Positions 35,271 to 43,752 are shown, numbered from the stretch's first letter. The stretch: 56,526 bases of DNA from JAHELQ01 sp965603365 (GCA_965603365.1 CBFDCR010000033.1:1-56526); one strand, 5' to 3'. Translations and numbers: made by a program. The notes: generated by a model not told the origin, from the letters alone.

Positions 35271-35744
35271 CTACTCTGAGGGCTTCGGGGATTCGGGGGG
35301 TGGGGCGATCAGGTCGGGGTGGGAGTCTTTGAATTTGTAGAAGTGGGCCAGGATTTCGTGGCGCAGGAGGGGGATGCGCTCCATGTGGTCCAGCAGGGTG
35401 GTGATTTCGTCGTCCACTATTTTGGGGGCGGCAGCGGCCGGGGTCTCCGGCTTCTCCTCCAAAACCTCCGTTTCGGCCTCGGCCTCTTTCTCCTCCACCT
35501 CGGCCTTCTCCTTGTAGTACATGGGCCCCTTTGAGCAGACCAGCCAGTCCAGGGAGATACCGGTCTTATTGGCGAAGCAATGCAGCCCCATGAAATTGGG
35601 GAAGATCTGGCCGTTCTCATAGCGGCTGTAATTCATTCGCCGAACACAGAAGTAAGCGCCCATTTTCTGGTGGTTTACTTTCATGGATTCCCGGAGTTTC
35701 CTCACCTTGTAACTGAAATCTTTCAACATGCTGTCTCGATCCAT
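35271..35744 (-). CDS. XRE-like helix-turn-helix regulator
   Basis: A 157-aa protein. Residues about 8-70 match a Cro/C1-type HTH (VRKLRESMKVNHQKMGAYFC, YSRYENGQIFPNFMGLHCFA, then GISLDWLV). A Glu/Ala-rich linker (about 80-115) and a C-terminal helical segment (ITTLLDHMERIPLLRHEILA) follow, possibly for oligomerisation. GAGAGG precedes the ATG. The upstream intergenic region consists of degenerate repeats that may hold its binding sites. The stop lies 63 bp from the end of the convergent PAS gene. Target genes unknown. Confidence 0.75.
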   Translation of the reverse strand: MDRDSMLKDFSYKVRKLRESMKVNHQKMGAYFCVRRMNYSRYENGQIFPNFMGLHCFANKTGISLDWLVCSKGPMYYKEKAEVEEKEAEAETEVLEEKPETPAAAAPKIVDDEITTLLDHMERIPLLRHEILAHFYKFKDSHPDLIAPPPESPKPSE

Positions 35745-35859
35745 TTTTTTACCTCTCTATCTAATGGCGGTTTATTAGTGTAATATGAAGGGGGGGCGAT
35801 GTCAAGGTTTTCAGGAACATTTTTGTGCAAAATAGATGCAAATTTGTTACACATTTCGT

Positions 35860-36200
35860 TAATGTCCGACTTCGGAAGGACAAACTTGATACAAAGAGTG
35901 TCGATGGAGGAGAAATGGGGTGCAATGATGAGCGAAATTGGCACAATTTTGCACCTATTTTGTCCGATGCCGGAGAAATGAGGTGCAAGTTTGGATAAAA
36001 TAGGTGAAATTTTGTGCGAAATTCGTGCAAATTTGTGCCAATTTTATCCGATGCCGGAGAAAATAGGTGAAATTATGAGCGAATTAGGTGAAATTTTGAG
36101 CCTTTTTTGTCTGACGCCAGAGAATTTAGGTGCAATTTTGTGCGAAAATTCTCCGGCGTCGGAGAAATTAGGTGCAAAATTGTGCGAAATGGGTGCAAAC
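35860..36200. repeat. Degenerate interspersed repeat region
   Basis: About 340 bp made of two alternating motif types. One is TCCGATGCCGGAGAAA-like, at about 35864, 35899, 35962, 36047, 36109 and 36149. The other is AGGTGCAAATTTTGTGCGAAA-like, with many partial copies of AGGTGAAAT, AGGTGCAA and TGTGCGAAAT between them. Spacing is irregular, so this is not a CRISPR array. Both strands stay open over parts of it because of the repetition, but the translations show no real protein. The region lies between the HTH gene and the 3' end of the radical SAM gene. Confidence 0.65.
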
Positions 36201-36211
36201 CTGAACCCCTT

Positions 36212-37321
36212 TTAAAACCGGTACCCCTGGATTTCTAAGTTGGTGAGCCCCGCTTCCCTTGCCTGGCTTACCGCCTGCCGGTATTCCTGGCGGGTTATTT
36301 TTCGGGAGATCTCAGGGTAATCAAAGGCCTTGTAAGTGGGCCTGTACTGGGACATGATATTGACGTAGGTGTCTTTGGGAAGGTTGTGGGCAATCCATTT
36401 CACTATCTGTGGGGAGCCGGACACCCCGTTGGGCATGACCAGGTGGCGGATCATCAAGCCCCGGTACATCAGGCCGTCGGCGGCCGCCTTAGCACTGCCC
36501 ACCTGGCGGTACATCTCCAGCAGCGCCTGCCGAGTTACGTCGGGGTAGGTTTTGGCATCGCTGGAATATCTAGCGGCCATTTCGCCCTGCCAATATTTGA
36601 AGTCCGGTAAATAGATATCCACGATCCCGTCAAGCATCTTGAGGATGTCCAGGCGCTCCCAGCCGCAGGTGTTGTAGACCAGCGGCAGCCGCAGACCTCT
36701 GTCGGCCGCCAGGTCCAGGGCCAGCACGATGTGGGGCGAATAGTGGGTGGGGGTGACCACGTTGATGTTGTGGCAGCCGATCTGCTGGAGCCGCAGCATC
36801 ATGCCGGCCAGGTCGCGGATACTTCTGTCGGCGCCGCGGCCCTCGTGGCTGATTTCCCAGTTGATGCAGAACACGCAGCGGAGACTGCAGTGGGAGAAGA
36901 ATATGGTGCCGGAGCCGCCCCTGCCCACCAGGGGGCGTTCCTCCCCGAAATGGGGATGAAAGGCGGCCACCCGTAGTTGGGCCAGCGCCTTGCAGGTGCC
37001 CTCCTCACCGCGGAACCGGTTCTTCCCCGACTCCCGGGGGCAGAGCTTGCAGTTCTTCATGATGCGCCACAGCTCTTTGCCCCGCCCCTTCAGCTCCCCG
37101 CAGCGGTGCAGATCGAGATATGCTGGCTCGAAATCGGGATCGATATTGAGCCCCTTTAGCCGATGCATTCCCTTCCGATTGAAGGCCAGCACCACCGGCA
37201 CCTTCGGCGTGTTGGGCCGCTTCTTGAAAATGGTGAAGATCGATACAAAGACCGAGGCGATCCCGGCAAACGAAAGATAGAGGAGTGATTTAATAAAGTT
37301 TCTCCTGCTCTCGTTCTCCAT
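36212..37321 (-). CDS. Radical SAM protein (PflX/COG1313-like) with Tat-type leader
   Basis: A 369-aa radical SAM protein. The cluster motif CSLRCVFC gives C145-x3-C149-x2-C152. It is preceded by the second Cys set of the pyruvate-formate-lyase-activase-like COG1313 family (C91-x2-C94...C110 in CKLCPRESG...EEGTC). Family landmarks include HYSPHIVLALDLA, YNTCGWERLD and YLPDFKYW. The N-terminus SRRNFIK followed by a hydrophobic stretch is a good twin-arginine motif, implying export of the folded Fe-S protein or anchoring in the membrane. The substrate is unknown. It lies 47 bp downstream of the co-oriented symporter gene and may be cotranscribed with it. Confidence 0.85.
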   Translation of the reverse strand: MENESRRNFIKSLLYLSFAGIASVFVSIFTIFKKRPNTPKVPVVLAFNRKGMHRLKGLNIDPDFEPAYLDLHRCGELKGRGKELWRIMKNCKLCPRESGKNRFRGEEGTCKALAQLRVAAFHPHFGEERPLVGRGGSGTIFFSHCSLRCVFCINWEISHEGRGADRSIRDLAGMMLRLQQIGCHNINVVTPTHYSPHIVLALDLAADRGLRLPLVYNTCGWERLDILKMLDGIVDIYLPDFKYWQGEMAARYSSDAKTYPDVTRQALLEMYRQVGSAKAAADGLMYRGLMIRHLVMPNGVSGSPQIVKWIAHNLPKDTYVNIMSQYRPTYKAFDYPEISRKITRQEYRQAVSQAREAGLTNLEIQGYRF

Positions 37322-37368
37322 TTTTATCTATTCCTCTTTTATTTAATATAATACGTTTTCCCTTTTTT

Positions 37369-38733
37369 TCAACCTTCTTTTGTTTCCCGGCCTCCCCCGG
37401 GTTTCCGTCTCCTGAGGAGCGGTTGAAATAGTATGCCTGAAATGAAGCCCAGGAGAGAGAGGCCCAGGCCGTAGGGCAGGGAGTAGGGCCAGGCAGGCAG
37501 GGGAAGACCTAAGCCGTAGGCGTTGACAAAGACCAGCAGGGCAAAGCCGCCGCCAAGGCAAAGACTCAAGAAACCGGCCAAAGGCAGCCTCTTTTTGAAG
37601 AGTAAGGCCGCCAGGCCGGGGATAAACAGACCTTCCGCCATGATCTCCGAGGCAAGGCCCAATGTCTGGATAATGGACTGAAAACGCAGGGCCAGCAGCA
37701 CCGCCAGCAGCCCGCAAATAAAGGTAGACAGCCGGGCCCATAATATGGTCCTTTGGGGGTTTTGAATATTCAGCACATCTTTGACCAGAGTCAGGGCCCC
37801 CAGGTTGAGGGCCGTGTCGGTGGTGGACATGATGGCTGCAGCCAGGCCGATAAAGACCAGCAGGCTGCCGCCCAGGGGCAGGCACTCTTTGACAATCGCC
37901 CCGAAACCAACCGGAGACGAAATGTCCCGCAGGCCGATGCCGATCAAGATCACCGTTACATACAGGATGGAAAAGACGGCCATCGACAACCAGAGCCCCT
38001 GCCTGGAGGCCCGGGCCGACCGGGCCGAGGCCATCCGCTGCCAGACGATGGGGGAGATGACCCAGGCCAGGGCGAACGATACCGCCATCAGTAAATGGTA
38101 ATCCGGCTCAATAAACATGCGGAAATCCCGGGGCCGGAAAGCAAAGAGTCCCTCTTTGAAGAACAGGGCCAGGAAGACCAGGGCGCCGGCCAGCAGCAAA
38201 AGCTGCAGACCGTCGGTGCGCACCACCGACAAATAGCCGCCGATATAGGAGTAGATGATGACGATCAAGGCACCGGCCAGGATGGTCCATTCATAATTCT
38301 GGCCGATGAAATGGCCGACAAACCGTCCCCAGGCCACCAGTTGGGAGGCCGCCAGGATGACCATGTAGACAAAAATTAAGAAGGAGGCGAAGCTGCCGAC
38401 CCGTTTACCGTAATACTGGTTCAAGAAAAGCGGCAGGGAAACAAATTGTGTGTTCCTGATCCTTCGATTCAGGACGATGAATAAAAGAATGGTCAGGACG
38501 GTGGGAATACCCAGCAGCCAGGCGGCCCGGAAGCCGTTTTGTACCGCCGCCTCCACCGTGGCCAGGGTGGCGGCCGCCCCGAACCAGGAGGCGGTCACGG
38601 TAAAAAAGACCCAGAAGGCCGAAAGCCTGCGCCCCCCATAAAAATAACCCTCAAAATCCCGGCTCTTCCGGGCCTGCCGAAATCCCAGGAAAATCAACAA
38701 AGCAAAATAGACAACCAGCGCCCACACATACAT
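37369..38733 (-). CDS. Sodium:solute symporter (SSF family)
   Basis: A 454-aa polytopic membrane protein of the SSS/SLC5 family: YFYGGRRLSAFWVFFTVTAS, WFGAAATLATVEAAVQNGF and an array of hydrophobic segments. It is expected to import a small solute (proline, sugar, carboxylate or similar) with Na+; the substrate cannot be told. The start is set at 38733, where TM1 begins (MYVWALVVYFALL). An upstream in-frame ATG at 38841 would add 36 unusual residues across the divergent promoter. A GTG at 38727 with GAGGGG 6 nt upstream is an alternative. Confidence 0.85.
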   Translation of the reverse strand: MYVWALVVYFALLIFLGFRQARKSRDFEGYFYGGRRLSAFWVFFTVTASWFGAAATLATVEAAVQNGFRAAWLLGIPTVLTILLFIVLNRRIRNTQFVSLPLFLNQYYGKRVGSFASFLIFVYMVILAASQLVAWGRFVGHFIGQNYEWTILAGALIVIIYSYIGGYLSVVRTDGLQLLLLAGALVFLALFFKEGLFAFRPRDFRMFIEPDYHLLMAVSFALAWVISPIVWQRMASARSARASRQGLWLSMAVFSILYVTVILIGIGLRDISSPVGFGAIVKECLPLGGSLLVFIGLAAAIMSTTDTALNLGALTLVKDVLNIQNPQRTILWARLSTFICGLLAVLLALRFQSIIQTLGLASEIMAEGLFIPGLAALLFKKRLPLAGFLSLCLGGGFALLVFVNAYGLGLPLPAWPYSLPYGLGLSLLGFISGILFQPLLRRRKPGGGRETKEG

Positions 38734-38778
38734 CCCCTCTATTGTAGCCAAAAACACCCCATTAGTAAACAAATTGAA

Positions 38779-38823
38779 TTGTTGTATTATTATGCAATAT
38801 GTTATAATAACAAAATGTATAAT
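38779..38823 (+). promoter_or_regulatory. AT-rich promoter region of the DUF234 ATPase gene
   Basis: Two TATAAT hexamers lie at 38803-38808 and 38818-38823. TTGTTG at 38779-38784 gives an 18-bp spacer to the first. The ATG at 38840 is 16 nt after the second. The stretch is shared with the divergent symporter gene. Confidence 0.45.
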
Positions 38824-38839
38824 AATAGAAGAGGCGGTC

Positions 38840-40222
38840 ATGAAGTTTTATAACAGGGAAGCCGAACTGGAACGGCTAAAAAAGTATGAAGGCCTGGCCC
38901 AGAAGAATTTTTTCTTCATCCGGGTCACCGGCCGAAGGCGAATCGGCAAGACCCTCTTAATCCGGGAATACTTGAGTCAAACAGATTGCCCGTCCCTCTA
39001 TTTCTTTGTCACCAAAAAAAAGGAAAAACTGCTGCTGGAGGAATATTCCGCCGTCATTGCCGAGCGATTTGCCGGCTATGGGGGCATCGGTTTCAAAGAC
39101 TTTGACGACATGTTTAAATTTCTCTTTAACCTGTTGAAACGGGAGAAATTGATCGTAATCTTTGATGAATTTCAGAATTTCAAGTATGTGAACCCGGCGG
39201 TATTCAGCATCCTGCAAAAGCACATCGATCTAAATAAAGGGCAATCGACAGGATCGCTCCTGGTGATCGGTTCCATCAACAGCATGATGCGGAGGATATT
39301 TGAAGATGCCCATCAACCCCTCTACGGCAGGCTCAGCGGCAGTTTTTTGCTCAGCCATTTTCCCCTGGAGACCATCCGGGAGATCCTGAACGATCACGGG
39401 CTGACCGGCAACGAGGACTTGCTGTTCTTTTACTCTATTTTCCAGGGCATCCCCTTCTACTATAACTATATCAGCGAGCGGAAGGGGTATCAAAAGAGCC
39501 GGGAAGATTTTTTTAAGGAGGAGATCCTGGATGAAAGTTCCATTCTCCTCAATGAGGGCAAAGAGATCTTGCTGGAGGAGTTTGGCAAGGATTACTCCAC
39601 CTACTTCAGTATCCTGGAGGCCATTGCCGGCGGGGCCACCACCATGTCCCGCATTGCCGACCGTTCGGGCATCCATATCAACAACCTCAGCCGCTACCTC
39701 TCGGAACTGCTGGAAGACCATGAGTTGATCGAGCGGAAGGTTCCCTTCGATGCCAGGCCGAATAACAAGATGGGACGCTACTATATAAGTGATAATTTCC
39801 TGGATTTCTGGTTCCGCTATATATTCAAAAACAGGAGCCGCATCGAGATCTTGAGCAAGGACCGTCTGGCGGCCGACATGTCGGCGGACATGCCCGTCTT
39901 TATGGGTAAAAAGTTTGAGAAATTGGTTATGACCCATCTCGTCGAACTGAACCGCAAAGAGACGATCCGTTTCGACCACATCGGCCCCTACTGGGACCGC
40001 GGCGAAACGGAGATCGATATCATCTTTACCGACGACCAACAAAAAGAGATCACCTTTTGCGAATGCAAACTATCGCCCCACCGCTTCATCCGCAGCGCCA
40101 TAGAAACCAAAATCCAGACATTCCTGAACACCCACCCCCACTACACCCCCTGGAAAAAAAACCTCCACCTCTACACCCCCACCCCCCCCAACCTCCTCCA
40201 CCAATCCATTCAATTGAAATAG
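38840..40222 (+). CDS. AAA-type ATPase with DUF234 domain
   Basis: A 460-aa ATP-binding protein of the archaeal-ATPase/DUF234 type. It opens with KFYNREAELERLKKY, then Walker A (GRRRIGKT), Walker B (LIVIFDEFQN), a winged-helix segment (GGATTMSRIADRSGIHINNL) and C-terminal DUF234 (FLDFWFRYIFKNRSRIE). DUF234 has a PD-(D/E)xK-like core (GETEIDIIF...FCECK), so nuclease-related activity is possible. The family is abundant but poorly understood; mobile-element or defence links have been suggested. The start at 38840 is chosen because GAGG lies just before it; an upstream ATG (38774) adds only promoter-like sequence. The last 60 nt or so are extremely C-rich. Confidence 0.88.
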   Translation: MKFYNREAELERLKKYEGLAQKNFFFIRVTGRRRIGKTLLIREYLSQTDCPSLYFFVTKKKEKLLLEEYSAVIAERFAGYGGIGFKDFDDMFKFLFNLLKREKLIVIFDEFQNFKYVNPAVFSILQKHIDLNKGQSTGSLLVIGSINSMMRRIFEDAHQPLYGRLSGSFLLSHFPLETIREILNDHGLTGNEDLLFFYSIFQGIPFYYNYISERKGYQKSREDFFKEEILDESSILLNEGKEILLEEFGKDYSTYFSILEAIAGGATTMSRIADRSGIHINNLSRYLSELLEDHELIERKVPFDARPNNKMGRYYISDNFLDFWFRYIFKNRSRIEILSKDRLAADMSADMPVFMGKKFEKLVMTHLVELNRKETIRFDHIGPYWDRGETEIDIIFTDDQQKEITFCECKLSPHRFIRSAIETKIQTFLNTHPHYTPWKKNLHLYTPTPPNLLHQSIQLK

Positions 40223-40223
40223 C

Positions 40224-40415
40224 TTATCTTCTTATTCGATAGCGGTTTTCCCCCAATGTTAGGATAGTCTCAAATCGTTCTAATACGTTTGTTTCCTCTA
40301 TACGGGATATAACTGCGACAAACAAGACAAATATTCCGCCGAGAGGGATGAAAGATATCATAAACGAAACCAGTAGTATCTTAGAAATAGAAATCAAACA
40401 TTTCATTTTCTTCAC
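40224..40415 (-). CDS. Small hydrophobic protein, doubtful
   Basis: A 63-aa frame with one strong hydrophobic segment (ISKILLVSFMISFIPLGGIFVLFVAVI reduced here to ILLVSFMISFIPLGGIF) and a charged tail. The ribosome binding site is weak (GTGAAG). It converges with the ATPase gene, 1 nt after its stop. It may be a real small membrane protein or chance. The remainder of 40416-40640 shows only a 19-codon frame at 40573 and nothing else. Confidence 0.3.
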   Translation of the reverse strand: MKKMKCLISISKILLVSFMISFIPLGGIFVLFVAVISRIEETNVLERFETILTLGENRYRIRR

Positions 40416-40647
40416 CCGTTTAAATCCTCAAAGCAAAGCAAACCCAGTGTGAAGTCAGGTCACTTCGACACCCAATATCAGCCTCTAGCAGCCTTTATAT
40501 AATTTATTGTCCATCAATAAATCAGCCCCAAGGTTAAATATTAGCAAATTGAAAAGAAATATTCAAGAGATAATGAAGAAAAAAATGGAAATATTGGGGA
40601 GTATTTGTATGATGACTGAGGCATGGGCATGAGGGAGCGGAACGTGT

Positions 40648-40762
40648 CCGGAGTTACCCCAGAAAACAAAATCTAAAACCCTAAAACGTAGGTTATATAT
40701 TGTTTTTCGGTTTTTCTGCAAGTGAGAGACCTGTGATTTCTCAAGAATGGGGTAACTCCTGG
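40648..40762. repeat. 12-bp inverted repeats bounding a 115-bp segment (MITE-like)
   Basis: GGAGTTACCCCA at 40650-40661 and its exact complement TGGGGTAACTCC at 40748-40759 are separated by 86 bp of AT-rich, non-coding-looking sequence. This resembles a miniature inverted-repeat element. No transposase or clear target-site duplication is visible. The segment overlaps the farthest upstream possible start of the next gene, arguing for a later start. Confidence 0.4.
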
Positions 40763-40852
40763 TGTCAGTTCAACTTGACAAAGAATTTAGTTCAGATTAC
40801 AATAAAATCGTGCATTTTGCTTAATCTTCCGTACTTTTCAGGACGTGATTCG

Positions 40853-41893
40853 GTGATCCTTCAATGGTGGATATCGTTTTTGATTACGGCTCTCGTTGCC
40901 GGGGGAGGTGGAGTAATCACCAACCCTCGTCACAATATAGTAGAAAAAAATTACGTACACTTAGAAAAAGTCGGAGAGATCCGGGCCGATCTGGGAAACA
41001 ATGTCTTTTTGTTTTTGCCCTGTTCCCTGGCCATGGACAATGACAACTGCCTGTATGTGTATGATCAGTTACAGGCCAGTATCATCAAATTCGATACAGA
41101 TATGAAGGTTATCAAAACCTTTGGGCGGGAAGGGCAAGGACCTGGAGAGCTCAGCGGAATAGGGAAGAATTTTCCCGTCTTCATCAAAATGGGCAGAGAC
41201 GGCAAGCTGTACGCCAATGATGTGAATGCCAGAAAGATAATTGTTTTCGATCATCAGGGAAAGTATCTACGAGATTTTAGATATAACACCAGATTGTTCT
41301 GGAAACCCACGGTGGATGACCGGGGCAACACTTACTTTTTTTCTCTCAAAGGGAATTTGCTTCACTGTGTTAACGAAAAAAGTAAAGATATTTTTAAAAT
41401 TGATGTCAGAAAAGGGGATTTTGACAGCCTGTTTTATCCGTTGAGTCCCCTGTTTGAGGCCAAGGAAGAGAGGGAGACCGATATCAGTGCCAATGGCACT
41501 GTTTTAATATATCTTCAAACTTCTTCAACTCTATATACACTAAGAGACAAGAAGGCGGTGAGGAGGTTTAACATCTGGCCCAAAGAGGCCCTCCAATGCT
41601 ATAAAAAAAGTCTTGGGGAAACGATTCGGAACCATCCGAATTCCTACGAAGTCTTCTTTGCCCCCCTGTTTGTGGATGAAGATCATGCCGACATATTCTA
41701 CCTTCAATTTGGTCAGAATAAAACCAGAGGTATTAATGCGCTCTATAGCTTTACTCTGAGGGGCGAACTGGTAAAGATACTATACGTAGATTTGAAGGAG
41801 AGCCGATCCTATGTCCGCTTTGAATTAAAAAAAAACAATCGCTTTTACGCTATTGCCGGGGAGAGGATCGCCATTTATAAGGAGGAAAAATGA
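40853..41893 (+). CDS. 6-bladed beta-propeller protein, exported
   Basis: A protein of about 346 aa from the chosen GTG at 40853, preceded by CAGGA and beginning with a hydrophobic leader (LQWWISFLITALVAGGGG). The frame is open from an ATG at 40700, but those 51 extra residues are partly in a repeat element and look non-native. NHL/6-bladed-propeller features follow: SLAMDNDNCLYVYD, KTFGREGQGPGEL, GRDGKLYANDVNARKIIVFD and YLRDF. Proteins of this kind are common in Bacteroidetes and Acidobacteria, often next to a small secreted peptide gene, as here. The stop overlaps the next ATG (ATGA), so the two are translationally coupled. The ligand is unknown. Confidence 0.75.
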   Translation: MILQWWISFLITALVAGGGGVITNPRHNIVEKNYVHLEKVGEIRADLGNNVFLFLPCSLAMDNDNCLYVYDQLQASIIKFDTDMKVIKTFGREGQGPGELSGIGKNFPVFIKMGRDGKLYANDVNARKIIVFDHQGKYLRDFRYNTRLFWKPTVDDRGNTYFFSLKGNLLHCVNEKSKDIFKIDVRKGDFDSLFYPLSPLFEAKEERETDISANGTVLIYLQTSSTLYTLRDKKAVRRFNIWPKEALQCYKKSLGETIRNHPNSYEVFFAPLFVDEDHADIFYLQFGQNKTRGINALYSFTLRGELVKILYVDLKESRSYVRFELKKNNRFYAIAGERIAIYKEEK

Positions 41894-42204
41894 AAAAAAA
41901 ATTTTTTCACGTTATCTTAATGCTCTCTTTAATCATTACAGGAATACTGTTAATGAATCACCTTCTTTTCCCTAAATTAGAACTGCAATGCTACTGCCGG
42001 GATCATGCAGACGCATACGATGTATGCGAGACCTTTTGTGGCTGGTACGATCTGGAATGCCTGTGGGCCGTCGCCGAACCAGGAAGTGGTACCTGTGCTG
42101 GGAACTATTGTGATACATTCTGGATGCTTTATTGCTCGAATTTTAAGACAAGAACGAAATATTTAGGAAGAACGTACTGCTGGCAAGATTGCAACTACAT
42201 CTAA
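41890..42204 (+). CDS. Cys-rich secreted peptide coupled to the propeller gene
   Basis: A 104-aa precursor with a clear signal or anchor segment (FFHVILMLSLIITGILLMNH) followed by about 75 residues with ten cysteines (LQCYCRDHADAYDVCETFCG and onward to YCWQDCNYI) and many aromatics. An even Cys number outside the cytoplasm suggests five disulfides. The ATG overlaps the propeller stop codon by 4 nt and has AAGGAGG just upstream. The arrangement recalls the NVEALA-peptide/propeller pairs of Bacteroidetes, but the sequence is not of that family. It is possibly a displayed or secreted peptide handled by the propeller protein. Function unknown. Confidence 0.75.
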   Translation: MKKKFFHVILMLSLIITGILLMNHLLFPKLELQCYCRDHADAYDVCETFCGWYDLECLWAVAEPGSGTCAGNYCDTFWMLYCSNFKTRTKYLGRTYCWQDCNYI

Positions 42205-42322
42205 ATACAAAAAACGACAAACGCTGATCGTTATTCAACAAGGAAAATTGGGGGCAGGCGGAAATTACTCCAATTGCCGTAAGCGGCCACTACTGCGGCG
42301 AAAGGCAAGGCGGGAGAGGTAG

Positions 42323-42343
42323 GCGTGTAGCGTGTGGCGTGTG
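42323..42343. repeat. 7-bp tandem repeat, three units
   Basis: GCGTGTA, GCGTGTG and GCGTGTG stand head to tail just upstream of the promoter for the SGNH hydrolase. The surrounding region 42205-42345 has no gene. Confidence 0.5.
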
Positions 42344-42345
42344 GG

Positions 42346-42373
42346 TTGAAATGGGGGGGGGATGGTGTATAAT
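42346..42373 (+). promoter_or_regulatory. Promoter upstream of the SGNH hydrolase gene
   Basis: TTGAAA (42346-42351) and TATAAT (42368-42373) with a 16-bp spacer. Between it and the hydrolase gene, an AGGAGGTT directly before ATG at 42420 opens a 15-codon frame, a possible leader peptide. Confidence 0.5.
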
Positions 42374-42516
42374 GGGGGACTGATTTGAGTGGGCTGCCTG
42401 GGATGGCCTATAGGAGGTTATGAAGGATGTTAGATATAGAGAAGTTGACCGCTGCGGTCGGAATTAGTGGAAAACGACATTAAAAGAGGTTGAAGAGACC
42501 ATCAAAGGGCGAGAAG

Positions 42517-43752
42517 ATGCCTTCTAAGGGTGAGGGAAGAAAAAAAAGTATCCGGAAGAAGCTGGGGGAGCTTTTTATACTGATTGTCGTGGTTCCCCTT
42601 CTCTTTTTTGCGTTTGTCGAGCTGATCATGCGGGTGTCTGGGGTCGATACCGAGGTGGTGAAGAGTAAGAAATTTAAAATCGCCACGCCGGTGTGGACGG
42701 CCAATGATTTCAACTTCTTTGCCGCCGAGGGGCTCTACCGGGACATCGTACACAACAACCTGCCGGCTGCGGCGGCCGACTGGATGCAGTACTTTGAAGA
42801 GGCCCGCTACGTTCGCTACAAGATGAAACCCGACATTTCGGTGCGGGCGGTCAATACGGTGAACCGCATCGAACTGGAGAAGGGGATCAAGGTGCAGTTG
42901 ACATCCAATGGGAATGGCTTCCGCAGCCGGGAGCTGCCGGTTAAAAAGGGGGAAAATGTGTACCGTATTGCCGTGCTGGGGGATTCCACCGCCTTTGGCT
43001 GGGGAGTGAACCAGGAGGAGCGGTTTTCCGATGTTTTAGAAGAGAAGTTGAATGCCGCCGGGGGAAATTATCGTTACGAAGTATTGAATTTCGGTATCCC
43101 CGGTTACACCACCTTTCACGGCCGGGCAGTGTTTGACCGCTATGTCTTGAAGTACTCCCCCGACATGGTGATTCTCTCCTTCGGCGCCAACGACGGCAAG
43201 AAGATTTCAGCCACTGCCAAGAGGATCATGCAGAGCAAGGGTGTCCTGGAGGATCTAAAATATTTTTTGTGGAATTTTAAGACCTACAAGCTGCTGCGCA
43301 AGTTGATCCTCTCCCGGTCTAACCCCTTTGACAGGATATCGGCAGGGGAAAAACAGCCAGAGCAAAAGGTGCCCTATGCCACCTTACAGGAGTTCCGGGG
43401 CAACCTGGAGTATATCATCGACCGTTCCCAGGAGCGGGGCATACAACCGGTGCTGCTGGGGCTGTGCTGTCCCATCGACTACCTGGCCAGGATGTCGGCC
43501 TTAGCCGGGGCCAAAAATGTGGTGATGCTGGACGGCATGCAGGTGTTATTACGCAGTATCCCCCTGATTCAGGCAGGCACCCTCTACCCCAGCCTGGCCC
43601 GCTATTACCGGAACCTCTACGGCGAAGAGGTACTGGCAAAGCGGCGCCTCCTCTACGTCACCAACGACACCTGCCACCCCAACGCCCTGGGCCACCACCT
43701 CCTCGCCGACACCCTATACCACACCCTCTTCCAACCCAACTCCAGTCAATAA
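42517..43752 (+). CDS. SGNH/GDSL-family hydrolase, membrane-anchored
   Basis: A protein of 411 aa from ATG 42517; a TTG at 42490 is an alternative, but its AGAGG lies too close. An N-terminal transmembrane helix (LFILIVVVPLLFFAFVELIM) is followed by an SGNH domain with all blocks: GDST (S157), NFGIPGY, FGANDG, and the catalytic D and H in DTCHPNALGHH. These enzymes deacylate lipids or remove/add acetyl groups on polysaccharides. The outward-facing domain suggests action on envelope or exopolysaccharide. The final codons are strongly C-rich. It has its own promoter region upstream. Confidence 0.82.
   Translation: MPSKGEGRKKSIRKKLGELFILIVVVPLLFFAFVELIMRVSGVDTEVVKSKKFKIATPVWTANDFNFFAAEGLYRDIVHNNLPAAAADWMQYFEEARYVRYKMKPDISVRAVNTVNRIELEKGIKVQLTSNGNGFRSRELPVKKGENVYRIAVLGDSTAFGWGVNQEERFSDVLEEKLNAAGGNYRYEVLNFGIPGYTTFHGRAVFDRYVLKYSPDMVILSFGANDGKKISATAKRIMQSKGVLEDLKYFLWNFKTYKLLRKLILSRSNPFDRISAGEKQPEQKVPYATLQEFRGNLEYIIDRSQERGIQPVLLGLCCPIDYLARMSALAGAKNVVMLDGMQVLLRSIPLIQAGTLYPSLARYYRNLYGEEVLAKRRLLYVTNDTCHPNALGHHLLADTLYHTLFQPNSSQ

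Noticed and set aside
35860..36200. CRISPR array
   Set aside because: Repeat units vary in sequence and spacing, and there are no cas genes in the window.
35991..36215. Open frame with repeated IGEIL / PMPEKIGEI peptides
   Set aside because: It arises from the degenerate DNA repeats; the opposite strand is open too, and no ribosome site or family match is seen.
40700..40852. N-terminal 51-codon extension of the propeller gene
   Set aside because: It overlaps the inverted-repeat element and precedes a hydrophobic leader that should be at the N-terminus.
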